DNA of 64,000 nucleotides from an uncultured Latescibacterota bacterium (GTDB lineage: Bacteria > Latescibacterota > UBA2968). This document shows, one piece after another, positions 40,463-48,456 of the stretch. Positions within the stretch are counted from its first letter, which is position 1. Each line of letters begins with the position of its first letter. The notes below the pieces were generated by a model, which saw only the letters and a program-made list of their open reading frames with translations, did no database searches and was not told the DNA's origin. Position numbers and translations under genes: made by a program. The DNA lies in the NCBI GenBank assembly GCA_958295785.1, contig OY282377.1:2680394-2744393 (forward strand). The letters are read 5' to 3'.

Positions 40463-42262
40463 TTAGGGGGCGGTTCTCGCTTGCATGGAAGGATTAGGCG
40501 GAAGATACGCCTGTAAAAGTTTCAGGTGCTCACGGACTCTTTTGTAGTCATACCATTCATCATGTGCGCGAACAAAGGTCAGGTGTAGATGCGCCAAAAC
40601 GGCTCTTTCGTCTCTATTTTGGGGATTGCCCAAAATTTTCTCAGCCTCTCGCAACTTTGCCATTGCCGTTCTGTTTTTTGCAATGTCTAAATAAACATGT
40701 GCCATACCAATGCGTGCAGTCACGGCATAAGCGGGTGTTTGGGCGAGTTCTGCCATTTTTTCGTAAAATCCCAACGCATCCTGCGCCATTTCGACTTCGC
40801 GGTAACTATTGCCGATTTGATTGAGAAAATTGAGATGTTCGTCAGAGCCGAGACTGAAATTTTCCGAATAACTCACAATCTCTTGTTTGGCGAGCCGGCT
40901 GTGATCCTCAAAAAATCGCTGGTCTTTGAGCAACAACAGCCGGTATTTGAGGCGGTTCTGCGCGGCCAGTTGTCCCATTCTATCCGTTCCAAATTGATCC
41001 ACAAGGCGCGTGGCATAGCGAATCCCCGTTTCGAGCGTTTGATCGACGGGCAACTGTGCCCTGTGCCGCACTTTGTACAGAGCACTCAGGAACCGAAAAT
41101 AAAATGCGTGGTCTCGCGTCTCGTTTGCAACTTGCAAAGCTTCCTCAAGGCGAAGTAGAGCGACAGTGTCGGGCAGTTTGAGCGTCGTTCTCGCAAAACC
41201 GCGTTTATATCCCGTCAGGTACAGCGATGCCCATTCCAGAATATAGGGATCATCAAATTTCTGAATCGCTCGAAATCTATTCAAGAATATCCGATAATGA
41301 CCTTCTTGAACCGCCAATATGCCGGCAAGCCCACCCGTCCAAATCGCGGTCTTTGGATTGGGTTTATCGGCCTGTGTCGCTGCATGGTACTTTGCGAGGA
41401 TTGTCGCTGTGTCGATGGCGTGTCTCTTCGTCAAGTCGAGTCTATCAAATGCAGCGTCTCCCAACAGGGTGATCACAAATTGTCCCTGATTATTGAACCC
41501 CGATTTCGCGGGCAGTTGCGTACCTTTTGGTGGCAGGGCTTGCTTGGCAGACGGATGACGCCTCGGGATATTTTCAGGTTGAGCGGACGGGTGGATCATC
41601 TGAGAAAGCACAATGGAAGGCGAAATTTTTTTGTCGAGAGACAGCTTGTGTTCCTGTATCCCCGCATCATCGTGATCCAAAACAGACACATTCAACAACA
41701 GGCGCGAACCTTTTTCAAAAGCATGGGATTGCACGATCTGACGCGGCACTTTTGCTTCGACGATGTACCCCAATGCCGTGTGTGAAATGGCTGCTTCAAC
41801 GCCGATGGCTTTGTCCAGATAAGGCACGCTGACCTTCTGGCCTGCAATCTCCAATAGACTTTCGACGACCACCGCGCCAGCAACTCGCTGGGTAATCTCG
41901 AGAAAGCCCCCGTCAAATTCTATCCAGACCGCATCATCCCACCATCTTTGTCCAAAGACCGACCGTTCAAAAACCACCTTATCATCTGTGACTATAATGG
42001 CGAAGTAAATATGCTCCGCGTCTGTAAACACCTGCAAAGTTGCAGACAGGTCTCGATCTGCGGTTGGCGTTCCCGATTTGTTATGGGGCAGTGATCGCCA
42101 GTATTCGAGTTTCTGAACGGGCAATTTATAGACTTGCCAGTCCTCCAAACTGCCATCTACCAATATGCCCGCGGAACCCTTCAAGAGCACACTTTGATAC
42201 GCCATGCTCTTTGTCGGTGCGACAATCACCAGCCACATCATCAGATAGATTACATGTTTCAT
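40463..42262 (-). CDS. Exported protein with CBM9-like N-terminal domain and TPR-like C-terminus
   Basis: A 599-residue protein. The signal peptide (~1-21, 'VAPTKSMAYQ') is followed by a family-9 carbohydrate-binding/DOMON-like beta-sandwich: 'ILVDGSLEDW' (33-42), 'DLSATLQVFTDAEHIYFAIIVTDD' and 'DDAVWIEFDG', the classical pattern of CBM9. Residues ~250-590 are helical repeats ('HLNFLNQIGNSYREVEMAQD', 'YAVTARIGMAHVYLDIAKNR') resembling TPRs. It is a probable periplasmic or surface scaffold; the CBM9 part may bind carbohydrate or heme-like ligands. It follows the FlgD-sorted protein gene in the same orientation. Confidence 0.7.
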   Translation of the reverse strand: MKHVIYLMMWLVIVAPTKSMAYQSVLLKGSAGILVDGSLEDWQVYKLPVQKLEYWRSLPHNKSGTPTADRDLSATLQVFTDAEHIYFAIIVTDDKVVFERSVFGQRWWDDAVWIEFDGGFLEITQRVAGAVVVESLLEIAGQKVSVPYLDKAIGVEAAISHTALGYIVEAKVPRQIVQSHAFEKGSRLLLNVSVLDHDDAGIQEHKLSLDKKISPSIVLSQMIHPSAQPENIPRRHPSAKQALPPKGTQLPAKSGFNNQGQFVITLLGDAAFDRLDLTKRHAIDTATILAKYHAATQADKPNPKTAIWTGGLAGILAVQEGHYRIFLNRFRAIQKFDDPYILEWASLYLTGYKRGFARTTLKLPDTVALLRLEEALQVANETRDHAFYFRFLSALYKVRHRAQLPVDQTLETGIRYATRLVDQFGTDRMGQLAAQNRLKYRLLLLKDQRFFEDHSRLAKQEIVSYSENFSLGSDEHLNFLNQIGNSYREVEMAQDALGFYEKMAELAQTPAYAVTARIGMAHVYLDIAKNRTAMAKLREAEKILGNPQNRDERAVLAHLHLTFVRAHDEWYDYKRVREHLKLLQAYLPPNPSMQARTAP

Positions 42263-42299
42263 AGCTGTAAGCCTCCATTTGAAAGAGAAAGGGAGTCCT

Positions 42300-42950
42300 T
42301 CATTTGAGAAGCATCATCCTTCTCGTCTGGGCAAAATCGCCAAATGTCAGATGATATATGTAGATGCCACTTGAAACTTTTTGCCCGTAATCGTCGGTGC
42401 CATCCCAACGCACCACATATTCTCCCGAAGATTGGTATTCTTGAACAAGCGTGCGGATTTTTTGTCCTATGATATTGTAAATCATAAGTTTGATCTCTTG
42501 CTTTTCGTTTCCAGCAAGGCGATAATAAATGGTCGTCTCGGGGTTGAAGGGGTTGGGATGGTTGGGAAGGAGTTCGGTTTTGGTGATTGGGCGGACTTCA
42601 ATGGTTGCAGGAAGCGCGACATACCAACGATGGCCCGTGTCACCGATCAAGATGAGCGGCAAGGAGACAACAGTGCCTCCATGGCCTGGATCGACGTTGA
42701 TCTGAAGTGGCAGTTCAAGTGTTCCTGACGTAAAATCCACGGGAATGACCGTTTCCCCAACGCGCACCCCGTTGGGAAATTTCTCAGCATCGGGTATCAC
42801 CTTGAGCGACTTAACCACAGTTCCCGACTCATTGGCGAGTCCAAACGCGATGACATTTTCACCTGCATATAGGCGCAGAGAATGGGTATCCTGAGCAGGT
42901 ACCTCGATCCAGAACAGACTGATTACGAGAAAAAATAAAAGTTTCTTCAT
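42300..42950 (-). CDS. Secreted protein with FlgD-like C-terminal sorting domain
   Basis: A 216-residue protein. The signal peptide (~1-19, ending 'VPAQ') precedes a beta-rich domain of ~100 residues ('LRLYAGENVIAFGLANESG'), then the C-terminal FlgD Ig-like/type IX-like sorting domain: 'HPNPFNPETT' (131-140), 'IYNIIGQKIRTLVQ', 'VRWDGTDDYGQKVSSGIYIY', and the terminal 'ARRMMLLK'-type motif (here 'TRRMMLLK'). In FCB bacteria such tails direct outer-membrane export and anchoring. The ATG at 42950 has AAGGAGAG upstream. It is the first gene in the island after the duplicated element. Confidence 0.8.
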   Translation of the reverse strand: MKKLLFFLVISLFWIEVPAQDTHSLRLYAGENVIAFGLANESGTVVKSLKVIPDAEKFPNGVRVGETVIPVDFTSGTLELPLQINVDPGHGGTVVSLPLILIGDTGHRWYVALPATIEVRPITKTELLPNHPNPFNPETTIYYRLAGNEKQEIKLMIYNIIGQKIRTLVQEYQSSGEYVVRWDGTDDYGQKVSSGIYIYHLTFGDFAQTRRMMLLK

Positions 42951-43383
42951 GACGTCTCTCCTTGTCAAAGTCAACGGATGCCGCGTTGCCATGTTACCCG
43001 CCATCAATGCGAAAATTTCGGGTCGTTGCGGTTTTCGCCCTTATTTATTCGCAAGATGTGTGCCAGAATTTTTTTAGCACAAAAAAAGCACTTGAAAATG
43101 ATTCAAGTGCTTGAAAAACAAAAAGATAAAATTTGACGCGCATTAAATTTGCAAAAGCGACATTGAGGCGCAAGTGCATTCAACAGGATACACCTATCGT
43201 TGATTATTTGACGAAAACAAACATAACCCACTGATTCATAGAAAGTTAAACCAAAGTGCATACACAAGGACGCACCAAATACGTCGGGATACACCCCTTC
43301 AACGAGCCGATTATGCGACTAAAATAACACCTAACCTCCTGATTTATAGAAAGATGGATAACGCACATACACAGGCCCCCCGT
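42951..43383. other. Gene-free region holding the right copy of the duplicated element
   Basis: Between the histidine kinase stop and the FlgD-sorted protein start. It holds the right copy of the ~370-bp element and a minus-strand terminator (43079-43112). The 80 bp next to the FlgD-sorted gene is unique. It is clearly A+T rich compared with its neighbours. Confidence 0.7.
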
Positions 43384-43399
43384 TCACAGCTGTCTCACC
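43030..43399. repeat. Duplicated ~370-bp element, right copy
   Basis: Nearly identical to 33497-33873, including the ~107-bp sub-repeats and hairpin. At 43390-43399 the element begins inside the last codons of the kinase: the sequence encoding response regulator 'AVR-stop' is fused to the kinase coding sequence. Confidence 0.9.
43079..43112 (-). terminator. Rho-independent terminator after the histidine kinase
   Basis: Perfect 11-bp stem (AAGCACTTGAA / TTCAAGTGCTT) with an AATGA loop; on minus it is followed by a long T-run. Confidence 0.85.
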
Positions 43400-44562
43400 G
43401 CGTCATCTATGGGAAGGCAAATCCGAAACGCGCTGCCTTTGCCCGGTTGACTGCTCACCTCGAGGCGCCCCTCGTGCTTTTGAATCAACCCATAACTCAC
43501 CGACAAACCCAAGCCCGTGCCTTTGCCCACATCCTTGGTGGTAAAAAAGGGATCGAACACATGAGCGAGATCCGCCTCGGGGATGCCCTCGCCCGTATCC
43601 TCCACGCGGATCACCACCCAAGCGCGATCTGATGCGTCCGGCTCATGTGCCGTTGAAACCGTCAAAATACCGCCTTTGGGCATCGCGTCTATCGCATTGT
43701 CGAACAAATTTATCAGCACCTGCTCAATGCCGATGGGATCGACCCACAACTTGGGCAATCCGGCTTTCAATTTGGCGCGATACACAATGGCGCGGTCTTT
43801 CAGTGCATTTTTGACCAGCCTCGCGGCACGGCGCACCGTCTCGTTGATATCGACCAATCGGGGCTTAAAAGGCGATTGGCGGGAGAAGGACAGCAACTCG
43901 GAGATGATGTGGGCAATTTTATTGTTTTGCCGTTGAATGGTCGCTATCGCCTCGATCATAGCCGCTGACACGGGCTGATTTTTCACCTCGCGCATCATAT
44001 TGGTCAGATGTACCCCAATAATGCTCACCGGATTGTTCACCTCGTGGGCGATCCCACTGACCAAATGGCCGAGTGTTGCCTCCTTGGAGGCCTGTATCAA
44101 TTGCTGCTCCAACAGCAACTGCTCGGTCATGTCGCGCACGATGCCCGTGAACAATCGCTTGTCTTTTAAGACCACATCGCCGACTGCCAAATCCATGGGA
44201 AATTCCGTTCCATCTTTCCGCAGGCCATTTACCTTCCGCCCGTAGCCTATAATTCGGGGCGTGCCCGTTTCCAAATACCGGGCAATATAGCCATCGTGTT
44301 GGCTACAATGGGGTTCGGGCATCAGCATGGTCACATTGTTGCCGATCACTTCCTCGGCGCGATAGCCGAAAACGCGCTCGGCTGCGGCATTGAATGATTG
44401 GACAATCCCATGGCTGTCAATGGTAATGATCGCGTCAACCGTGGTTTCCAAAATCGCCTTGTACTGGCTTGCCGTCTCTTTCAACGCGCTACATTCTGCT
44501 TCCAATTCAGCAACGCGCCGCCGCAGTTGGACGGGTTCTCTTTGGGCGTTTTGATCTTTCAT
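43384..44562 (-). CDS. PAS-domain sensor histidine kinase
   Basis: A 392-residue soluble kinase: an N-terminal coiled-coil (~10-35), a PAS domain (~35-150, 'GIVQSFNAAAERVFGY', 'RKDGTEFPMDLAV'), a HisKA domain with H-box 'GIAHEVNNPVS' (His173), and a HATPase domain with 'NLFDNAIDAM', 'VEDTGEGIP', 'FTTKDVGKGTGLGLSVSYGL'. There is no transmembrane segment, so it would sense cytosolic cues, as NtrB does. The C-terminus ends 'PIDDAVRQL', whereas the duplicated fragment at 35216 ends 'PIDEME': the last residues derive from a fused response regulator end. No regulator lies beside it; the presumed partner is at 33857-35212. The ATG at 44562 is preferred to a TTG at 44574. Confidence 0.88.
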   Translation of the reverse strand: MKDQNAQREPVQLRRRVAELEAECSALKETASQYKAILETTVDAIITIDSHGIVQSFNAAAERVFGYRAEEVIGNNVTMLMPEPHCSQHDGYIARYLETGTPRIIGYGRKVNGLRKDGTEFPMDLAVGDVVLKDKRLFTGIVRDMTEQLLLEQQLIQASKEATLGHLVSGIAHEVNNPVSIIGVHLTNMMREVKNQPVSAAMIEAIATIQRQNNKIAHIISELLSFSRQSPFKPRLVDINETVRRAARLVKNALKDRAIVYRAKLKAGLPKLWVDPIGIEQVLINLFDNAIDAMPKGGILTVSTAHEPDASDRAWVVIRVEDTGEGIPEADLAHVFDPFFTTKDVGKGTGLGLSVSYGLIQKHEGRLEVSSQPGKGSAFRICLPIDDAVRQL

Positions 44563-44572
44563 CCTATCTCTC

Positions 44573-44603
44573 AAAAAAAATGCACTTGAATGCGTTCAAG
44601 TGC
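44573..44603 (-). terminator. Rho-independent terminator after mreC
   Basis: 9-bp stem GCACTTGAA / TTCAAGTGC, TGCG loop; on minus, T8 follows. It shares its stem sequence with the terminators of the split two-component genes. Confidence 0.85.
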
Positions 44604-44642
44604 TCAAATAACAGCGGTGGAACAAATAGGCAAGCCGATTGC

Positions 44643-45449
44643 TCACTCTCCTATTTTTGAACGGATCGTCAGCACAAAGACCTCTTCTAAATTGTGAAAA
44701 TTCACGAAGGGCGCGAGAATAACCTCTCGAAACAACCCCTGCGCTTCATCCCCTATCTCGACAACCTGCCCCACGTAAAGCCCTTTTGGAAACAGATCGC
44801 CCAAACCGGACGACACCACCAGATCGCCAACTTCTATATCGCCCCGAAGCGGCACATTTTTCAAATATAACGTGCCATCTTCAAAAGACACGATGCCGCT
44901 CGTCCGGCTTTCTCGCTGCACCACCGCGCTGACCCTGCAATTGCGGTCCGTGAGCAACTGCACAATGGACGTGTGACCGTGCGCCTCCAAAACGCGCCCC
45001 ACCAACCCATCCGCAGTCAAGACCGGCATGCGGGCTTGTATGCCCTCGTTTCGCCCAACATCGATCAACGCCGTACTGGACACCCGGGCGGGGTTGCGTG
45101 CGATCACCCGCGCAATGCAGTAGGATTCTGCGGTCTCTTGTTGCGACCTGAAATGCAGCAGCGCGTGGAGGCGTGTATTTTCGAGGCGGGCTTCTCTGAG
45201 TTCGAGCAACTCTAGGGAAAGGCGCAAATTCTGATCGCGCAACACCTCATTTTCGTAGCGCAGGGACAAAAGCTCCATCGGCCATGCAAAAACCCGGTGC
45301 CCCACAGATGTCAACCCAAACGCGACGCTATTTGCAAATCGCATCTGCACTGCCGAATCGAACAACATCGAGACCAGCGACACAAAAATCGCAATGCCCA
45401 GCACGACTTGTTCGCGGCGATCACTTAGAAAACCGTAAAATCGTTGCAT
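44643..45449 (-). CDS. mreC: Rod shape-determining protein MreC
   Basis: A 268-residue protein: an N-terminal cytosolic bit, one TM (~12-32), a coiled coil (~55-95, 'LRYENEVLRDQNLRLSLELL'), and the MreC beta-barrel pair with 'RVIARNPARVSSTALIDVGR', 'GIQARMPVLTADGLVGRVLE' and 'GDLVVSSGLGDLFPKGLYVG', all family signatures. It organises elongasome peptidoglycan enzymes from the periplasm. The ATG at 45449 lies 1 nt after the mreB stop. mreD is not seen downstream; a terminator follows instead, which is unusual. Confidence 0.92.
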   Translation of the reverse strand: MQRFYGFLSDRREQVVLGIAIFVSLVSMLFDSAVQMRFANSVAFGLTSVGHRVFAWPMELLSLRYENEVLRDQNLRLSLELLELREARLENTRLHALLHFRSQQETAESYCIARVIARNPARVSSTALIDVGRNEGIQARMPVLTADGLVGRVLEAHGHTSIVQLLTDRNCRVSAVVQRESRTSGIVSFEDGTLYLKNVPLRGDIEVGDLVVSSGLGDLFPKGLYVGQVVEIGDEAQGLFREVILAPFVNFHNLEEVFVLTIRSKIGE

Positions 45450-45450
45450 G

Positions 45451-46470
45451 TTATTCCAAAACGTTCTTGTAGTTGTTGAGGTCTGCGAGCACCATCCCAG
45501 TGCCTCGCACCACACAGGTCAGCGGATCGTCGGCCACGATCACGGGCAAGTCCGTCTCTTTGATCAACCGCTGATCCAGCCCTCGCAACAGCGCGCCCCC
45601 GCCGGTCAAAATGATGCCGTGGTCGAGAATATCGGCGGCCAGTTCGGGCGGTGTCTGCTCGAGTGTTTGCCGCACCGCATTGATGATCGCGCTCACGGAC
45701 TCGGCCAATGCTTCGCTGATTTCTTTTGAATCCACGACAATGGTTCGGGGAATGGCTTGCAATTGCTCCAAACCGCGGCAGGTGTGTTGCAATTCTTCTT
45801 CGAGCACGCAGGCCGCGCCAACCGCGCACTTGATTTGCTCTGCGCTGCGGCTTCCCACCAGCAAATTGTGTTGGCGTTTGAGAAATTGCACGATGACTTC
45901 CGTCATTTCATCGCCCGCGATTTTGATCGATTTGGATGTCACAATGCCGGACAGGGCAATCACGGCGATCTCGGTTGTTCCCCCGCCAATATCCACGATC
46001 ATCGATCCCAACGCCTCTGCCACGGGCAGCCCAACGCCGATGGCAGCGGCCATGGGTTCTTTGATCAAATAGACTTCGCGGGCGCCTGCTCTATCGGCGG
46101 CTTCTCTGACCGCGCGCATCTCTACGGGCGTGATGCCCGAGGGCACGCAAATCACCACGCGCGGCCTGACCAGCAATTTGTTCTTTTGCACTTTGGAAAT
46201 AAAAAAGCGCAGCATTTCCTCGGTCACATCAAAATCGGCGATAACGCCATCGCGCAGGGGGCGCACCACCTCTATATCTGGTTTTTCGCGCCCGAGCATT
46301 TCTTTGGCTTGCGTGCCTATCGCCAGCGGCTTGCGCGACTGACGCTCGAGGGCGACAATGGAAGGTTCATTGATCAGAATGCCCTGACCTTTGACATAAA
46401 CCAGTGTATTGGCGGTTCCCAAATCAATGCCGATATCATTTGAAAACCAACTCGAAAACCAAAAAGCCAT
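45451..46470 (-). CDS. mreB: Rod shape-determining protein MreB
   Basis: A 339-residue bacterial actin. Motifs are phosphate 1 'DIGIDLGTANTLVYVKG', phosphate 2 'GSMIVDIGGGTTEIAVIALS', adenosine 'HGIILTGGGALLRGLD', and an N-terminal amphipathic helix ('MAFWFSSWFS') for membrane binding. It polymerises under the membrane to position cell-wall synthesis. The ATG at 46470 has GGGAG upstream. A consensus-like promoter precedes it, and mreC is cotranscribed. Confidence 0.95.
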   Translation of the reverse strand: MAFWFSSWFSNDIGIDLGTANTLVYVKGQGILINEPSIVALERQSRKPLAIGTQAKEMLGREKPDIEVVRPLRDGVIADFDVTEEMLRFFISKVQKNKLLVRPRVVICVPSGITPVEMRAVREAADRAGAREVYLIKEPMAAAIGVGLPVAEALGSMIVDIGGGTTEIAVIALSGIVTSKSIKIAGDEMTEVIVQFLKRQHNLLVGSRSAEQIKCAVGAACVLEEELQHTCRGLEQLQAIPRTIVVDSKEISEALAESVSAIINAVRQTLEQTPPELAADILDHGIILTGGGALLRGLDQRLIKETDLPVIVADDPLTCVVRGTGMVLADLNNYKNVLE

Positions 46471-46598
46471 AGACAATATCTCCCACCGGAAGCCGTGAAA
46501 CTGCGAACGCGCAGTCCGGCAAAATTGGGTAAAAAATGGGTTGTGCGAGTTCGGGATAGAAAATAAAAAAAAATAAACCGCCTCGGTAATCCGGCTGA

Positions 46599-46627
46599 AT
46601 GATACGTGTTTGAGCCGATAAAGTCAA
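46599..46627 (-). promoter_or_regulatory. Sigma-70-type promoter for mreBC
   Basis: On the minus strand TTGACT (46622-46627), a 17-bp spacer and TATCAT (46599-46604) closely match the -35/-10 consensus. It lies ~130 nt upstream of the mreB start, in the region divergent from galU. Confidence 0.7.
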
Positions 46628-46737
46628 GCAACGCGAAACCGCGTGTGACGGGAAAATACCCTTGACATTTTCTTTTGGCAGTCTGAAATTTGTCATCCAA
46701 TCTCTTTGAGAAATTGAATGACATTCTGGAGGTCGCG

Positions 46738-47622
46738 TTGAAAATTCGGAAAGCAGTCATCTCAGCGGCGGGGCACGGCAGTCGCATGTTGCCCGCGACC
46801 AAGGCCCTGCCCAAAGAAATGATGCCCATTGTCGATAAACCCGCGATTCAGTACATCATCGAGGAGCTCGTCGATTCGGGCATTGAAGACATTTTGATCA
46901 TCACGGGGCGAGGGAAACGCGCCATTGAAGATCACTTTGATCGCAACATCGAGATCAAACAAGCATTGCACGAGCGCGCAGATTGGAAAATGCTCGAAAC
47001 CCTAGAGCGCATCGAACAATTGGCCGACATCCACTACGTGCGGCAAAAAGACCAGTTGGGCACCGGGCACGCAGTTCTCAAAGCCCGCAAACACGTCGGC
47101 AACGAACCCTTCGCCGTTCTCTACGGCGACGACCTCGTGGTTTCAGAACACCCCTGCATTGGACAAATGATCGATCACTACAACCGGTACAGCAGTTCGA
47201 TCCTCGCGGTCAAAGAAGTGCCGCAAGCGCGCATCAGCAGTTATGGCGTGATTCAAGCCAAGCGCATCAACGATGTGTATCTCGTTAAGGGACTCGTTGA
47301 AAAACCCGCTCCGGGAAGCGAGCCATCCAATCTCGCAACCCTTGGACGCTATATTTTTGAACCCGAAATTTTCGACTTCCTCGAACAGATCGAGCCGGCC
47401 GAAAATGGCGAATACCAACTCACAGACGCCATTGAACTGATGATCCAATCCCGTGCGGTGTACGCCTGCGCCATCGAAGGCGAGTGGCACACGGTAGGCG
47501 ACCTCCTGTCCTACCTCAAAACCACGGTGGCCTTTTCCCTCAAGCATCCGACCATTGCCAAAGATTTTCTCACCCACCTCGAAGAACTCGTTCCCCTGCT
47601 GGCAAAAAACGCAGACGAATAG
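46738..47622 (+). CDS. galU: UTP-glucose-1-phosphate uridylyltransferase
   Basis: A 294-residue nucleotidyltransferase. The N-terminal signature 'ISAAGHGSRMLPATKALPKE', 'VDKPAIQYIIEE', the 'YGDDLV' metal motif, 'KGLVEKPAP' and the GalU-typical 'LGRYIFEPEIFDFLE' are all present. It makes UDP-glucose from UTP and glucose 1-phosphate. Chosen start: TTG 46738 ('MKIRKAVISAAG'), with GGAGG 5 nt upstream; earlier starts lack a ribosome-binding site. A TTGACA (46662-46667) lies upstream, but its -10 is poor. The phosphohexomutase at 26-28 kb would supply substrate. Confidence 0.93.
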   Translation: MKIRKAVISAAGHGSRMLPATKALPKEMMPIVDKPAIQYIIEELVDSGIEDILIITGRGKRAIEDHFDRNIEIKQALHERADWKMLETLERIEQLADIHYVRQKDQLGTGHAVLKARKHVGNEPFAVLYGDDLVVSEHPCIGQMIDHYNRYSSSILAVKEVPQARISSYGVIQAKRINDVYLVKGLVEKPAPGSEPSNLATLGRYIFEPEIFDFLEQIEPAENGEYQLTDAIELMIQSRAVYACAIEGEWHTVGDLLSYLKTTVAFSLKHPTIAKDFLTHLEELVPLLAKNADE

Positions 47623-47716
47623 ACGAATAGACCCTACAACCCCCTAAAGGCGCGAGAAGGCCACCCAACCGCCCTAAAACCTACGACCTTCTATTCATCG
47701 ATTCACTGATTACTCG

Positions 47717-48208
47717 CTACGCAGTTGTACCCCGTCCGCAGATTCGCCCCTCCATCTCGCGCACGAGTTCGGGCCAGTGCGCCACGATCCTTTTCTCTTC
47801 TGCCGCGAGGGTTTGCAGATCGGCTTCAGACAACTTGCCCGCCTTGAGACAGGCATCGACCTCCTCGCGGTCCAACACCGCAACCCCGCCATCAGAATCG
47901 ATCCAGATATCCAACAGCAGATCCAGGTAATCCACCCTGTTTTCTTTCACGCGCACATCGCGGCACACATGAAACAAATGCCCCTTCAGATCGCCTGAAG
48001 GAGCACACATGCGCCACAAAACGCGCCCGACCCCTGTTTGGTAAAAAGCCAGCGTTTGAGATCCCGCAGGCAAGAGGGTATCAGCGACTTCCCATGCGCG
48101 GTTCGACACATAAGACAACGCCACCCAATCTGCGCCGCGTGCGACCAAATCGCACATATATTCTTCATCGGGCTTGTTGAGGTGGCGTTTCAATTCGCAG
48201 AACAACAC
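47717..48208 (-). CDS. DUF402-family protein
   Basis: A 163-residue protein with the DUF402 barrel pattern: 'AFYQTGVGRVLWRM', 'GDLKGHLFHVCRDVRVKENR', 'VDYLDLLLDIWIDSDGGVAV', 'LDREEVDACLKAGKLSEADL'. Members include FomD-like nucleotide/phosphate-ester hydrolases that use a metal bound by such acidic residues; the substrate here is unknown. The GTG at 48208 is needed to keep the N-terminal strand ('CELKRHLNKPDEEYMCDL'). It lies 10 nt after a 51-residue membrane protein gene, with which it is probably cotranscribed. Confidence 0.75.
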   Translation of the reverse strand: MLFCELKRHLNKPDEEYMCDLVARGADWVALSYVSNRAWEVADTLLPAGSQTLAFYQTGVGRVLWRMCAPSGDLKGHLFHVCRDVRVKENRVDYLDLLLDIWIDSDGGVAVLDREEVDACLKAGKLSEADLQTLAAEEKRIVAHWPELVREMEGRICGRGTTA

Positions 48209-48218
48209 GGCGGTAGTC

Positions 48219-48374
48219 CTATACGATGAGGTAGCAGATCAGCATGGTCAAACTCGCCACGAGCCAACATACCCACTGCACGGACCAGCCGCGCTTTCCG
48301 CCCAGGCCAGAAGATATGGACTGCCCGAGATAACAAACCGTAAAAATGATAAACATCGCAATGCCCCACAGCAT
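48219..48374 (-). CDS. Small membrane protein (51 residues)
   Basis: A short frame starting at an ATG with AAAGGAA 6 nt upstream. It encodes two hydrophobic helices ('WGIAMFIIFTVCYLG', 'WVCWLVASLTMLICYLIV') joined by a basic hinge ('GGKRGW'). The ribosome-binding site, clean hydrophobic hairpin and tight spacing to the DUF402 gene argue that it is real. No family was recognised. Confidence 0.6.
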   Translation of the reverse strand: MLWGIAMFIIFTVCYLGQSISSGLGGKRGWSVQWVCWLVASLTMLICYLIV

Positions 48375-48456
48375 AAAAGTTCCTTTCATCAGAATACGCG
48401 ATAAATAGACGACCCCCGCCTGACCCGGCTACTTTGCCAATTCGCCAATCCGCTTT

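Noticed and set aside
33497-43399. The island as an IS-borne composite transposon
   Set aside because: No transposase frame or terminal inverted repeats were found in or beside the duplicated elements; segmental duplication explains the data better.
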